In this document: in pieces, positions 45,765 to 60,700 of the stretch | How the letters are laid out: the number at the start of each line of letters is the position of its first letter | How positions within the stretch are numbered: the stretch's first letter is position 1 | From: Bugulina stolonifera | Taxonomy: Eukaryota; Bryozoa; Gymnolaemata; Cheilostomatida; Bugulidae | Direction: 5' to 3' | Assembly (NCBI GenBank): GCA_935421135.1 | Contig: OW285192.1 | Coordinates: forward strand, 2,275,501 to 2,339,500 | Length of the DNA: 64,000 bases | Translations under genes and position numbers: made by a program | Notes under the pieces: model-generated | The model's input: the letters and a program-made list of their open reading frames with translations, nothing else | Told to the model about the DNA's origin: nothing | The model's database searches: none

Positions 45765-48700
45765 CTGTTAGAGTCTGCAAACAGGTTCCTGTATTTATAT
45801 CCCAAACCTTGACAGTAGAGTCAGCTTTGCCAGACACAAGGAGCCCATCCTGTATCTCCATACCACTGGTTAGACTCTGGTTTCCAGTGAGCGTGTGAAG
45901 GCAGGTGCCCGTGTTCACGTCCCAAACCCTAATAGATGTGTCCAGGGAACCACTGATTATGTGCTTACCATCAAACTAGAGACAGACATAGGATAAATTA
46001 TCAATACACAGTGAGCTGTCATAGCATGTTACTTAACAGTGATGGAAATGAGTACTGACTAGATACAATACTGCATAACATAGTGTTGTATTATTAATGT
46101 ATTAAGTTGTCTTCCCTTGTATAGCTAGAAAGCTTACCTGTTGAAAGCTATTTACATGTAAGATTCAGTTTTGAGATAGAGCTAGAATGTATAGGTTGCA
46201 AATATAGAAGTCTTTCTAAATGATATAAATATACAACATGGTGGCAGCGGTTTAAGTACCCAAAGTGTAAAGATAATGGAAGGTATTCTACCCCCTGGCC
46301 AGCTCAATTTGAGGGCAGATGATTTGGCTGGAGAATGGAGAAGGTGGGTGAGAACATTCAGTGATTATCTCCTAGCAATTGACTTGACTGCTATCACTAA
46401 GGCAGCAGAACGGAGGAAATTGGCTTTGTTCAGACACATTGGAGGTGAAGATGTGAGAGAGATCTACTCACAAATGGAATTCTTGTCTGAGCCTGATGAG
46501 ACTACAGGTGTTAGAACTGAGATAGAAGAAGGGGCTACTGGCAGAAAGCTAAGCAATGTGATAGGGAGATTCTCAGAGTATTGTAACCCTCGTTCAGGAA
46601 TAGTAGTGAGTAGATTCCAGTTTCACAATTGTAAGCAAAATGGGGAGACCATTGATGTGTTCTTGATGAAGTTGAGAAGATTATCTGAACAATGTGATTT
46701 CGGTAACCAGAAAGAGTCTCTAATAAGAGATAAACTGCTTTTTGGTCTGGATGATGAAAGGAAGAGAGAGAAGTTGATGTGTGAGTCAGATGAAAAGTTA
46801 ACTCTAGATTTTGTGGTCAAGACATTGAGAATAGCTGAGAAGTCAGGTAGGCTGCAATCATCTAAACAAAGTGAGGTGAAGCGTGAAGAGATAGGTGCCG
46901 TTAGAGGTAGGATTTTAGAGAAGTCAGAGCATAGTAGAGATAGAATGTTAGAGAAGTCAGAGTATAGAGATAGGTATTTAGAGAAGTCAGAGTATAGAAA
47001 TAATGAAGAAATAGGTGCGGTTAGAAATAGGATGTTAGAGAAGTCAGAATACAAAAATAAGCCAGGCCAGTTTCACACTAGATGTGATAATTGCGGGAAA
47101 AGGCACACCAAATTTCAAAGGTGTCCTGCCTTAGGCACAGACTGTGCAAAATGTGGCAAGTCAAATCATTGGGCTAAGATGTGTAGAAGTAAGAGACAGG
47201 TAGATGAGGTTACAAGATTGGAGGAAGTGCAGGATGTGTATTTAGGAGAAGTTTTACATATTGAAACTGTTGAATCTCAATCCTGGTTTACTAACCTCAC
47301 AGTAAGCACTAGTAGAAGTAAGAGTCAAAGAATTCGGTTCAAATTAGATACAGGGGCAGCCTTGACCATATGTGGCCCAGGACATTGCACAGGTAAAATA
47401 AAACCCACATTGAAAAAGCTTTTTGGACCTGGAAATACACCCCTGGTTTGCTATGGAGTGATTAAGTGTGAGATGAGAGCCAGAAATGTGAGCGTAGAAG
47501 AAGATTTGTATGTAGTGAAAAACCAGAAAACTCCACTGTTGAGTCGATCAGCCTGTGAACGACTCAAGTTAGTTTCAGTTGATGACACTCAATGTCAAGT
47601 TGGCAGTGTGACTGTTAATGACCGACTGTTTAAAGGACTTGGAAAGATGAAAAATCCCCATACCATTACTCTAAAGGGAGATGTCAAACCATACGCTATT
47701 CATGTACCCCGTCCCATTCCATTTCCACGAAGAAAGGCAGCAGACGATGCTTTACAGCAGATGGTCCAAGATGGAGTGATTGTCAAAGTAGAAGATGGGC
47801 CAACACCATGGGTAGCACCGATGGTTGTAGTGCCGAAGTCAGATCCCAATAAAGTGAGAATATGCACAGACTACACAGAACTGAATAAATACATTTTGAG
47901 AGAGATTCACCCAATGTCCACCGTTGATAGTAGTCTTGCTATGCTTGGCCAAGGGGTGTTGTTCTCAAAGATTGACGCCAATAGTGGGTTTTGGCAAATC
48001 CCTCTCACTGAAGAGTCAAGCAAACTGACCACGTTCCTCACCCACTCAGGAAGATACCGTTACCGGAGATTACCCCAAGGTTTATGCAGCTCACCAGAAA
48101 TCTTTGTGGCAGAGATGAATACAATTCTTGAAGGGGTTGCAGGTGTTGTCATACATATGGATGACATATTAGTGTTTGGTAATAGCAAACAGCAACATGA
48201 TGAGAGACTTCAGATTGTGTTAGACAGGTTATATAAAGCTGGCATGACTCTAAACAAAGCCAAGTGTAAGTTTGGTGTTCCTTCAGTGGAATTTCTTGGT
48301 TATGTTATTGATAAATCTGGAATTCATGCAGGACCCAGATTACAAGGCATAGTTGACTTTCCAGTGCCAAAGGATGTCCCAGCAGTCAGGAGCTTTCTTG
48401 GTTTTGCCAATCAATATGCGAAGTTCTCTAGTGAACTAGCAGATACCACAGCGCCCCTGAGGTCGTTGTTAGGTAAAGATGTACCTTGGCTGTGGGGTAC
48501 GGAGCAGGAAAAAGCTTTTGCCACAGTCAAGAAGATATTTAAAAACGCTCCAGTGTTGGCCACATACAATGTGGATAGAGAAACAATTGTTACAAGTGAT
48601 GCCAGCAACTTTGGGCTGGGTGCAACACTGAGCCAGATTCAGCCAGACGGTACACGGCGCTTGGTAGCAGCTGCAAGTCGCTCACTGACCGAAACGGAGC

Positions 48701-51700
48701 AACGATATGCTGCTATAGAGAAGGAGAGTTTGGGAGTTTGCTGGGCTATGGAGAAGTTTTCCCAATATATATTAGGTATGAAGAATGTGCTAATAGAGAC
48801 AGACCATAAACCTTTGGTAACACTCTTTGGAAACAAGTTTCTAGACAAACTACCACCACGGATCCAGGGCTTCAAGCTACGTCTTCAGAGATTCCAATAT
48901 TCCATGCATCATGTGAGTGGCTCAAAGAATGTTTCTGCTGATGCACTGTCAAGATATACGGTTGGAGAACTGGAGAAAAGCGATATAGCAAGGATTAAAG
49001 AGATAGAGCACTATATGGAAGAGCTAGTAAAACCAAATGGTTCAGATCAACGCTTAGAATGTTTGAAAAGTGACCAAAGAGCAGATGAGGTATTGTCACG
49101 CGTAATTAAGTTTGTGGAAGGTGGGTGGCCAGTTTATCTTTCTTCTGAGGATGTCCTTTTGAAGCCCTATTTTGACAGGATGGGCCTGCTCACTATGAAT
49201 AAGGGATTTCTAATGCTTGGTAGCAGGTTAGTAATACCATTATCACAGAGAAGTCAGACACTGCACGATTTACACAGGGGGCACCTAGGAATCACGAAAT
49301 GCCAGGCACGAGCCAGGAACAGCCTTTGGTGGCCCAATATGTCTAAAGCTATTGAGGAGATGGTAAAAACATGCAAAGAGTGCGCCACACATGCCAATCG
49401 AACAATGGAGCCTCTGAGACCAAGTGCCACACCAGACAGGCCATGGCAGATGCTGGGGACAGACCTGCTCAACTTTAGAGGAGAGATGTATTTGGTGGTT
49501 ATAGATTACTACTCGAGATACCCTGAATTAGCTTTGCTAGGTAAATGTGACTATTCTTCAAGGAAAGTCATTACACACTTAAAGTCGATGTTCTCGAGGC
49601 ATGGCATTCCAGAGCTTCTTCTGTCAGACAATGGACCACAATATGCCAGTGAAGAATTTAGAAGTTTTGCTAAGGACTACGGATTCACTCATGTCACCAG
49701 CAGTCCTCATTATCATCGAGCTAATGGAGCTGCAGAGAAAGCAGTCCAGACTGTGAAGAAGATGCTGCTAAAAGAAGAAGACCCGTACTTGGCACTGTTA
49801 GCTTATAGAGCTTCCCCTCAGTTTGGCCTGTACTCACCATCCGAGTTACTAATGGGAAGAAAACTGAGGACTACTGTAGTAACCCATCCTGACGACCTGA
49901 TACCGAAGATGCCAGACCATGAGCTATTCAGGTCTGCTAATGATCAATATAAACGGAGAATGAAATCGGACCATGATACAAATAAGGTCAAAGAACTATC
50001 ACCGCTGATGGAAGGTGATGAGGTGAAAGACCGTGTCTCTAAGCAGCAGGGCAGGGTAAAATATCCTTCAGATGACATGAGCCGTAGGGTTATGATGGAA
50101 ACGGAGAGAGGAGGTGAACTAATAAGGAACCGATCAGATGTTGCAGTAATGCCAAGAAGAGTAACAAGATCAGTCTCACGTAGAGAGGCATTAGAAGGTA
50201 CCAATGGTAGCGTAGAGAGGTATTAGAAGGTTCCAATGATAGTGACAATTTATATTGCAGAATTGCTGAAATGTTCTAATGATAGTGACAATGTAAATTG
50301 CAGAGATACTGAAATGTTGATATCATTGTTCATTGTTATTTATAACTTAATTATGTTTGAAAACCTAGAAGGGAGATGTTGTATTATTAATGTATTAAGT
50401 TGTCTTCCCTTGTATAGCTAGAAAGCTTACCTGTTGAAAGCGATTTACATGTAAGATTCAGTTTTGAGATAGAGCTAGAATGTATAGGTTGCAAATATAG
50501 AAGTCTTTCTAAATGATATAAATATACAACACTTAGTACATATCTACAGATAGTAGATACTATGGGAGGTAGAACTTACCTACAGATAGTAGATACTATG
50601 GGAGGTAGTATTTACCTCCAGATAGTAGATACTATGGGAGGTAGTACTTACCTACAGATAGTAGATACTATGGGAGGTAGTACATATCTACAGATAGTAG
50701 ATACTATGGGAGGTAGTACTTACCTCCAGATAGTAGATACTATGGCAGGTAGTACTTACCTACAGATAGTAGATACTATGGGAGGTAGTACTTATCTACA
50801 GATAGTAGATACTATGGGAGGTAGTACTTACGTACAGATAGTAGATACTATGGGAGGTAGTACTTACATACAGATAGTAGATATTATGGGAGGTAGTACT
50901 TATCTGCAGAGAGTAGATACGATGGGAGGTACTACTTACCTACAGATAGTAGATACTATGGGAGGTAGTACGTACCTACAGATGGTAGATACTATGGGAG
51001 GTAGTACTTACCTACAGATAGTAGATACTATGAGAGGTAGTACTTACCTACAGATAGTAGATACTGTAATGAAAATTTGCCCCTTGTACTAGGGAGAAGA
51101 GAAACTGTTGTTGTTTGCCGGCTTTTTATATGCAGTTATCTCCCACGATGGTAGGGTGCCCAAAATACTTCGAGACAAATAATCATACAATGGCTTCTAT
51201 GGTGTAATGGAGCTTCGTTCAAAGACAATGAAACCAACAACACGAGTTCCCTTGTATATTATGGGTCACAGTTTAAACATGTAGTTTGGAACTAGTTGGA
51301 TACCTATTGGTCCAAGATTACATTAGACAGCATACAACTTCAACCAACATTTTGTTTAAAAGAAGACTACGAATTACTATATAAAAAGATGGAACATTAA
51401 GACAATAATGGCTTGGAAGTAAACGAATCCAATTGAACAGACTATTAATTACACAATATAATTTTGGATAATATTAATTGACTGAGTTGTATGCTGTCCT
51501 TAACCTTACTGTCAAGATGTAGTATATATGATATGACATAGATGTAGTTTATACTCGTACATGTGTATGATAGTGATAGTTGACCAAGCTGTATGCTACA
51601 TGTAACTTATATTGGTTACCAAGTGTTATGTAACATAGTATTAGTGAGTTGGGATTAATTAGACTGAATTTTAAAGAACAACTTTTACTAAATATATTTT

Positions 51701-54700
51701 GCATACTACAGGCATCATGGCTACAATAATGTGTTAAAAATAGAACTTAAGCATTTGCACATGTTACATAAGTATTAAAAGATATTCAAATAATATACGC
51801 CTAATTAACAAGGAAGAAATATAAGTGTAAATGCATGACTGAAAGCAACAACTTACTATGTAGCTGTGGAGGTGTCTCCAAAAAGAATAGAATAGTAGTT
51901 AGAGAAGTACACGTTGTTATAGTGTGGGTATCCAATACTAAACTGGGTACTGAACCTAAGTTTTCGCTCAGTTTTATAGTAGTAGTATATTTATAGCGTC
52001 TAAAAATAACCTAAGAAACTGATTGGACGTTGTAGTGTCCGAAATCGGCAAAAACACATAATTAAAACTTCAGACATTTTCCGTCAGAAGACGCAAAATT
52101 AAATTGTAAACCAGATTATGGTGCTGGGTGGAGATGGGTTCAAGCCAACCAATTGACGTAAGCATGACCAGGCACAGGCGGTCAGACAAAAAAACAAGCG
52201 TTACAAACAATGTTTTAGTGGTTAATTAAACGTCAGCGTTATGATGCATATCCTGGTACAGGCTTGAATAAGTATTACAATAATGTATGCCTAATCCTGG
52301 TACAGGCTAAAATGTGGAAATGACCAGGCAAATTAATATGTGAAAGCTTCTTACAGAATAAAAACGACAACATCAGATCTTACAAAATATAAAAACCATA
52401 CTAATGATTAAAAAGTTCATGTGCAAATGTGTTGAAAATAATAACGTGAGATGCCATAATGTATAGTATTCTAATGTAGTAGCAAGCGCTATAAACTATG
52501 TAATGTCCAATGCAATAAGTCAATGTTAGTAGACCCTTATAATACTATGGGAGGTAGTTCTTACCTACAGATAGTAGATACTATGGGAGGTAGTACTTAC
52601 GTACAGATAGTAGATACTATGAGAGGTAGTACTTACCTGGAGAGAGTAGACCCTGTTTGTGTGACCTTGGACTACGTGTATACAGGCGTGTGTTACTGGG
52701 TCCCACACTCTTACTGTGTAATCATAAGCACCACTAACCACCTGCACATAGACATAGACAACATTATTATATGTAATAGTAATAAGATTATCTGTGGCAC
52801 CAAACAATTCTTTAACGTGGCTGCCCAATAGCAGAGCTAGTTGAGGGGCCACCATGGCCCCTAGAGCTGGATATTATTATGGTTCGATATGGCACAGAGG
52901 GAAAACCTTCTTTGGGACACAAACCTCCAGGTCATTGGTGGGACTCGAACCCGCCTCCTTGCAGATAACTTGTGTCAATGCTGTATGACTAATACATGAG
53001 CAGTACATACTATTACTACACTATGACATCACAGCGCACACTATGGCATCACAGTGCACACTATGACATCACAGTGCGCACTATGACATCACAGTGCACA
53101 CTATGACATCACAGCACATGGTATTGAATTCATATCTATGAAATATGACAAGTTACCTTACGTTCGTCGTATTGCACACACCGCACTGCTGCAACGTGGC
53201 CAATTGGAACGTGAATACACTCGCCTGTCTTTACGTTCCACTTGCGTAGAGTGGTGTCGTTTGACCCTGACACCACTCTAGAATACACACAGCGTAACTA
53301 TAAGTAACCTACAGGAGTTAGTAGAGTCAGCAATTGACTAGTTTGAATAGTAGAGAGGGTAGCAGATAACACAGAAGTATATATTGTGATATTTGAGTGA
53401 ATCTCATTTCGCTGTATAGCTATATAACGCATCTACCAAAGCATGTTTGTATATCTACATGTAACTTGTTACTAAATAACATCAACTCTTTACAAATACA
53501 GATAGTAGACAGATGCATGTAGTTTGTATGTACTGCATTGTACTTACATATCGTCATGTAGGTATATGTAGTTTGTATGTACTGTATAGTACTTACATAT
53601 CGTCATGTAGGTGCATGTAGTTTGTATGTACTGTATTGTACTTACATATCGTCATGTAGGTATATGTAGTTTGTATGTACTGTATAGTACTTACATATCG
53701 TCATGTAGGTGCATGTAGTTTGTATGTACTGTATAGTACTTACATATCGTCATGTAGGTATATGTAGTTTGTATGTACTGTATAATACTTACATATCGTC
53801 ATGTAGGTATATGTAGTTTGTATGTACTGTATAGTACTTACATATCGTCATGTAGGTATATGTAGTTTGTATGTACTGTATTGTACTTACATATCGTCAT
53901 GTAGGTATATGTAGTGTGTATGTACTGTATAGTACTTACATAACGTCATGTAGGTGCATGTAGTTTGTATATACTGTATTAGTACTTACATATCGTCATG
54001 TAGGTATATGTAGTTTGTATGTACTGTATTGTACTTACATATTGTCATGTAATTTGTATGTACTGTATTAGTACTTACATATCGTCATGTAGGTGCATGT
54101 AGTTTGTATGTACTGTATTGTACTTACATATCGTCATGTAGTTTGTATGTACTGTATAGTACTTACATATCGTCATGTAGGTGCATACACCGTACAGTAG
54201 ATGTATGTCCATGTAGGGTATGGAGACACTGGCCTGTCTCTGTATCCCACACTCTCAGAGTACGATCTGTAGATCCACTTATAACGATGTTATCCTTCAT
54301 CTGAGACGACCAGACGCCTCCTGTGTGACCGACCAACGGGCTCAGACACTGCAAGTACAGACATATTCAATGCATATTATGGTATTAGTAATTACTTCCC
54401 CTGTACATACACTGTACACGGTATTAGTAATTACTTCCCCTATACAAACATTGTATATTGTATTAGCAATCACCCCCCCCCCCCCCCCCCCAGGCACTTA
54501 TACTATCAATTGTGGGATATCTGTGACTGCTTCCCCTGTACATACACTGGCACACGGTATTAGTAATTACCTCCCCTGTACATACACTGGCACGCGGCAT
54601 TAGTAATTACCTCCCCTGTACATACACTGGTGCACGGTATTAGTAATTACCTCTCCTGCACATACACTGTACACGGTATTAGTAATTACCTCCCCTGTAT

Positions 54701-57700
54701 ATACACTGTACACGGTATTAGTAATTACCTCCCCTGTACATACACTGTACACGGTATTAGTAATTACCTCCCCTGTCTCCACGTCCCACACCTTCAAGGT
54801 AGGCCTGCACGGTGTTTCGGTTTCAAACAATGTTTGCTGTTTTTCTTCTGTAATTTGGTCACAATCAGTAATAAATCTAATAAATTATATGTAGTCGGTT
54901 GGGTGTGTGTCCAGCCTCATGTTTTTATATTTAATATATTTATTAAAATTACATAAAATAGGTGAAGTAAGACCCAATGCAACTTAAGACTCACTAGACT
55001 ACATGGGCAAATACAAAATCTTGGGAGTAGCAGTAAGCACTGATTACTTTCATTAGCCCAATAGCCACTTAAATAAAATAATATACATATACTATGTGTA
55101 ATGTGATGCTAGACGTCAATGGGTTTGGCGATTTGCGGAAGTGACGTAATCCCAGAAGCCGCGGAGATATTGGAAGTCTCTTACGTCTTGAATGCTGGAT
55201 CAACAACACGTGCCTTCAGAGACTTCTTATTCTACATCCTCTACTAGTAACTATCAAGTAAGTGTGTTTATCTGCTTATACGAACATTCCTGACCCACTT
55301 AACATAACATGGTACCACGGGTGGGGTAGTCGCAAGATTGTAAGAGCCTTTGTCTTGGAGATTTCAGAATTTCCATTCTGTGCTTCAAGAATAATTTTGT
55401 GATAACAAGGGAGTGAATAAAGTTGAGTTAATTGAGTTATAGAGCCTTGAGTTAATAGGGTTATAGAGTTAACTGAGTTATAGAGTCTTGAGTTAATAGG
55501 GAATAAATTAAAATTGAGTTACTGAGACTTGGGTTAAGTGAGTCAATTGGGTTGAGTCTTGAGTAGTGAGTTCTAAGAGTCTTGAGGTAACTAGTGAGTG
55601 AGGAGATTTACTTGTACGCTGTTGTGGTATAACCCTGTGACAGTTATACTAACCATGGCCAAAGCCCCCACAGCATGGCCTAACCTAGCTATTGATCCTA
55701 ATGATGTTTCGGGATCATTTCAAATGTGGTTAGAAGAATTTGAAATAGCTATCGAATTAAAAATAGTAGAGTCAGGGAAGAAAGTGGTAGAGGGTGAAAA
55801 CGTAGATGCATTTACCCCTAGATGTAAATTGCTGGCACTATTGAAAGCGATAGGCAGGGAAGGCCGAGAGACACTCCGCTCAAAGGGAATAAAGGGTCTA
55901 GACGCTACTTCCACTTATACAAATGTATTAGCTTCGCTGAAAGACCATTATGAACAGGAAGAGGCCGTTTTTGTTAAGATGCAAAAACTTGTAGTCGTGA
56001 GGCAAGGTAATGGAGAAGACCCCAGAGACTACTTGCTTAGAGTGGAGCGGTTGAGTCGGGATTGTGGGGCGTTTGAGCAGGCAGCAGAAGCAAGTGTCAA
56101 TGCAGCATTGACTAGGTCGAGGGAGCTGTTCTGCCTCACCCTCGCAGTCAACGGTCTCAGAGACTCAGCTCTGCGCAAGGAATTAATGGCTAACAATGCT
56201 TTAACATGGGAACTACTGGGACAGACTTTAAAATCTAGGTCTAAGGCGTCGGAAGCAGCCAGGCGATTAGAGAACCCTGTCGAACCTACGGCAGCGGTTA
56301 AGCAGGAGGTAGCTGAAGTAAGCGATAGGTTTAGAAGCCCCTCTAGGGGAAGATACAGTGACTCAATGGGCGAACAGCGTAGGTCATGAGACTATTCGAG
56401 AGACAGGAGTAGTGGTAGTAGCAATGGTAGAGATGATAGAAGGAGCAGTGCCAGCAGAGACCGGTACTATACCACTAGAACCCGAAGTAGAAACGACAGC
56501 GGGCAGTCGTTTCGAGATAGCTATCGGGGATACAGGGACTACAGTCACTCGCCCCGACAGGAGCGAAGAGGAAACGATAGAAGAGTGGGTAGATATGGAC
56601 ATGCAGACCGCAGCCAGTCCCCCTGGCCTAGGCGGAAAGAAGAAGATAGGCAGCGCAGTAGGAACGAGTACCGAGAGGCCAGGCCTAAATGTTACGAGTG
56701 TGGAAGAGAAGGGCACCTGGCTAGAAACTGCCCTGACATAGTTTGTAGAAACTGCGGTGAACGGGGCCATGTCCTCAGGGACTGCTCGGGAAACAGGGGC
56801 CAGGCCCTTAGATCCCGGGATCAGAGCCCCGGCCACACCCCATACCGGAGAGTCAGGATGGCCGATTCTCAATGACTATATGATAGAGGCCTTGAGTACA
56901 AAGTGACGCTGCAAGTAAACGGAGTGAACCTCGTGTTCGCTCTAGACACGGGGGCCCAAGTGACAGTCTTAACGGAATCATCATTCAAGATCTTGAACAC
57001 GCGACTGAATCCGCCCAGGCGAGTCCTGGTTGGGGCAGGGGGCAACACACTAGAACAGTTAGGAGAGACGCCAATCGCTTTGACCAGCTCGGCGAAGTCT
57101 ACCAGGTGTGTTGCTTCCGTAGTAAAAGGAGTGTCTCGGAACCTCCTAGGCATTAAAGAAATTGAAGAACTCGGTCTTATAAGAGTTGTGAACCGCATTA
57201 GAACCAAAGCTTTTGACCCTTTGGAGGAGTACCCAAAACTGTTCTCCGGGTTGGGCTCCATGCCCGACATATTTGTGATCTCCTTGAAAGACGACGCTAG
57301 CCCTTACCAGCTATTCAGTCCTAGACCGATAGCTGCGGGTTTGAGGGAAAAGGCGAGAGCAGAAATAGACAAGATGCTCGAATTGGGAGTGATCGAGAGA
57401 GTGGAAACACCAACAGACTGGTGCTCGGGCTTGACGATTGCACTGAAGTCAAGCGGGGACATCAGGATGTGTGTTGACTTAACGAGGCTGAATAAAAGTG
57501 TGAAAAGAGAAACCTACCCTCTCCCGAGGGTTAGCGACATGTTGGCCAGACTGTCGGAAGGGAGGGTCTTTTCCAAGCTCGATGCCAACTCTGGGTTCTG
57601 GCAAGTGCGCTTGGACCCCGAAAGTAGGCTGTTGACGACTTTCATTACCCCATGGGGAAGATTCTGTTTCAAGAGAATGCCTTTCGGCATCTCCTCTGCT

Positions 57701-60700
57701 CCAGAGTTCTTTCAGCGGTCAATGGAAAAGATCCTGTGCGGGTTAGAAGGAGTGATATGCCTAATGGATGACATTTTGGTGTTTGGAAAAGACGCGGCCG
57801 AGCACTGGAGGAGGTTGCACCTTGTGCTTGACCGGGTCCTAGAGGCAGGGATGACACTGAAAAAACAGAAATGTGAATTTGCCCGAAATGAAATTAGTTT
57901 CCTGGGACATATCATTAGTGCTCAAGGAGTGAAACCAGACCCGAAAAAGGTCGAAGCAGTCCTAAACATGAAGCCTCCTACCACCAAGAAGGAGGCTAGA
58001 AGGTTCATGGGAATGGTCAACTATCTGAGTAAGTTCAGCAGACGATTAGCCTCACTAGCAGTCCCGATCAACTCCGTCACCGGACAGAAGTCGGAGTGGT
58101 ATTGGGGAGACAGCCAGGGAAACGCCTTCAACGAAATAAAGGCGAAAATGTCCCGATTGCCCATCCTGGCTAGTTTTGATTTAGCAAGGAGGCATAGGGT
58201 GTCGGCTGACTCGAGTAAAGGCGCCATTGGGGCGGTCCTACTACAAGAAAATGAATACGGTGCTTGGCAGCCGGTAGAGTATGCTTCCAGGAAGCTGACC
58301 ATGGCAGAACAGAAGTATGCTATGATGGAAAAAGAAGCCCTCGCCCTTACATGGGCCTGTGAGAAATTCGATTACTATCTGGTAGGCCGAGAATTTAAGT
58401 TAGAAACCGATCACAAGGGGCTGGTAGCCCTGCTAGGTGAAAAGGATTTATCCAAGTTGCCGCTAAGGGTACAACGATTCAAATTAAGGTTAATGAGATA
58501 CGGATATGGAATCTTCCATACCCCAGGATCAAAAATGTATATAGCCGACCTACTTAGTAGACCAATAGATATGGAGTGCACGGATGAAGACATTGTAGGC
58601 AGCAACCTAATGGAGCAATATGTGTGTAACTATATAAGGGAACACTTGTTAGATGACATGAGAGAAACCGAACTGGTAACGGCCTTATACAAGGACAAGG
58701 TCGCTTCCAATTGCTTGATGCTGCTACAGTCCGAATGGTCCGATTATGACCATCAACAGGCCTGCGAAGAACTGCAAAAGCTGTACAGCAGCAGATTCAA
58801 CCTGACCGCCTGCGGAAACATAATAATGTTTGGCTCTAAGGTGTATGTGCCATCAGGCCTCAGACTAGAATATCTGAGAAGATGCCACGAAGGGCATCAA
58901 GGCGTTGAAAAATGCAGAAGGCGGGCCCGTCAGCTGTTCTGGTGGCCTACAGTATCTAGCGACATTGAGAACTTTGTTGCCACATGCAAGGTCTGTATTA
59001 AGCAGGCTGGTGTCAGGCACCAACCAGTAGTCGATCAGCCCCTACCAAACGGACCCTGGGAACAAGTTGCCGCAGACCTGTTTGTATTTGATCAAGAGAA
59101 TTTCCTAATAGTTGTTGACTACTATAGCCGTTGGATAGAAACCGCCAGGCTTGAGGACCAATCCTCAAATTCCGTGGTTAGGGAACTAAAACGAATATTT
59201 GCATGCTATGGGGTACCCACAAACCTCCGTAGCGATAATGGGAGATGCTTTGTGAGTGAAAGGATGCGGGATTTTTCTAACAGCTGGGGGTTTACTCATG
59301 ACACCAGCAGCCCTAGATATCCCCAGTCTAATGGCCTCGCAGAGAGAGCAGTCGGGACGGTGAAAAGACTGTGGTCCGGAGGGGGTGATAAGGACGCCGC
59401 TCTATTAGCTTACAGAACGACCCCTCTGGAGTCGGGATTTTCCCCGGGTCAACTGATGTTTGCAAGGGCCGTTAGGTCCAGCCTGGGTAAGCCAGAGAAC
59501 AATCCAGTGGACTATGAGCTATTTGAGAGGTCAGAAAACGAAAGGAAAGCGGCAGCAAGGGAGAAATGGGAACTTAAGCACCGAGCAAAACCCCAACATG
59601 AGTTGGCGATAGGGGAAAGAGTGTGGATCAAAGCCCCGACGGATACGGGGAAGGAAGGATTCGTCGTCAGAAAAGACCAGCACCCAGATAGCTACTGGGT
59701 GAAGGTGGGAGACGGTGAAGTTAGACGTAACCGCAAACATCTGTTCTCCTTAGAGGGGTCTCATGAAGGCGGTTATGCTGAAGGAGTTCCTGGGAACTCA
59801 GCTCACTATGAGCTCGAGGGCGCAGACGCTCTAGAGCTTGAGAGCGAAGCCCAGAACGCTAACACAATGCCCCGTCCAAACGAAAACTCTGAAGAAAATA
59901 GAGCCTCAGAAAACGAGGCAGAACATCTAGAAACCGACACAGACGTACAAGGGCCGGAAAATCAGGCCGAAGACGAGAACACTGACCTAGTGGCTAGCCA
60001 TAACCAGTATCTCAAAGCAGAAAGCCAGCAGAGAACGGAAAAAAATGCCCCTACTAGTGGGGAAACCTCCACCGGGACTCAAACCTCTGGAGGTACTAAA
60101 GAACCCCAGACCTGACCGAACCCCAGACCATTGCAGAACCAGAAACATCGGAACCCGAGACCCGCACTAGGTACGGAAGAACAGTGAAACGCCCAAACCG
60201 GGACGTCTATCAGTATTACTAAAACTGTATTTATGACGTAGTGACACTAAAATGTTTATTACGCATTAGCTTCGTTATCCACTGTAGTATGTCTGAAATG
60301 TTCACCACGTTATAGCGTTGCTAATTGTTCTTTATGTTGTAGTATGTCTGGAAAGAAGAGGGCGGCCAGCTTCGGCTGCTCGTTCTGCCGATCAGAAGAC
60401 CATCCTACGATGTCGTGTCCAATGGCCAACTGCACAGCGTGTGGGTTAAAAGGGCACCTGTCTACAGTCTGCCCTAGTCCCCGATGCCGTTACTGCCACC
60501 AGCTAGGCCACAAGCAGATCGCTTGTCCTACAAAGATGCAGACGGGTAAGAGTGTTGCTACTGAAAGCACTAGTAAAGTTTATACTGCACAACAGGGGAG
60601 ATCCTACTCCCAGGCGGCAAGCCAGGCCAGTGGTGGCACAGCAGTATCATCTGCTACCAGAGCTGAAAGGTCGTTTGCTCAAGCGGCCCAATGCCATAAT

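Larger units (their letters stand above)
46084..50531 (+). mobile_element. Ty3/gypsy LTR retrotransposon 1, complete
   Basis: 155-bp LTRs at 46084-46238 and 50377-50531 (TGTTGTATT...ATACAACA) differ at about one position, so the insertion is young. The primer-binding site begins TGGTGGCAGCGG directly after the left LTR; the purine tract AGAAGGGAGA precedes the right one. Flanking 5-mers CATAG and CTTAG differ at one base. It lies, antisense, in an intron of the FBXW7-like gene. Confidence 0.9.

Noticed and set aside
50562..51092. 176-residue frame of [12 protein letters not shown] repeats
   Set aside because: 36-bp minisatellite whose period is divisible by three; the opposite strand carries splice donors of the FBXW7-like gene.
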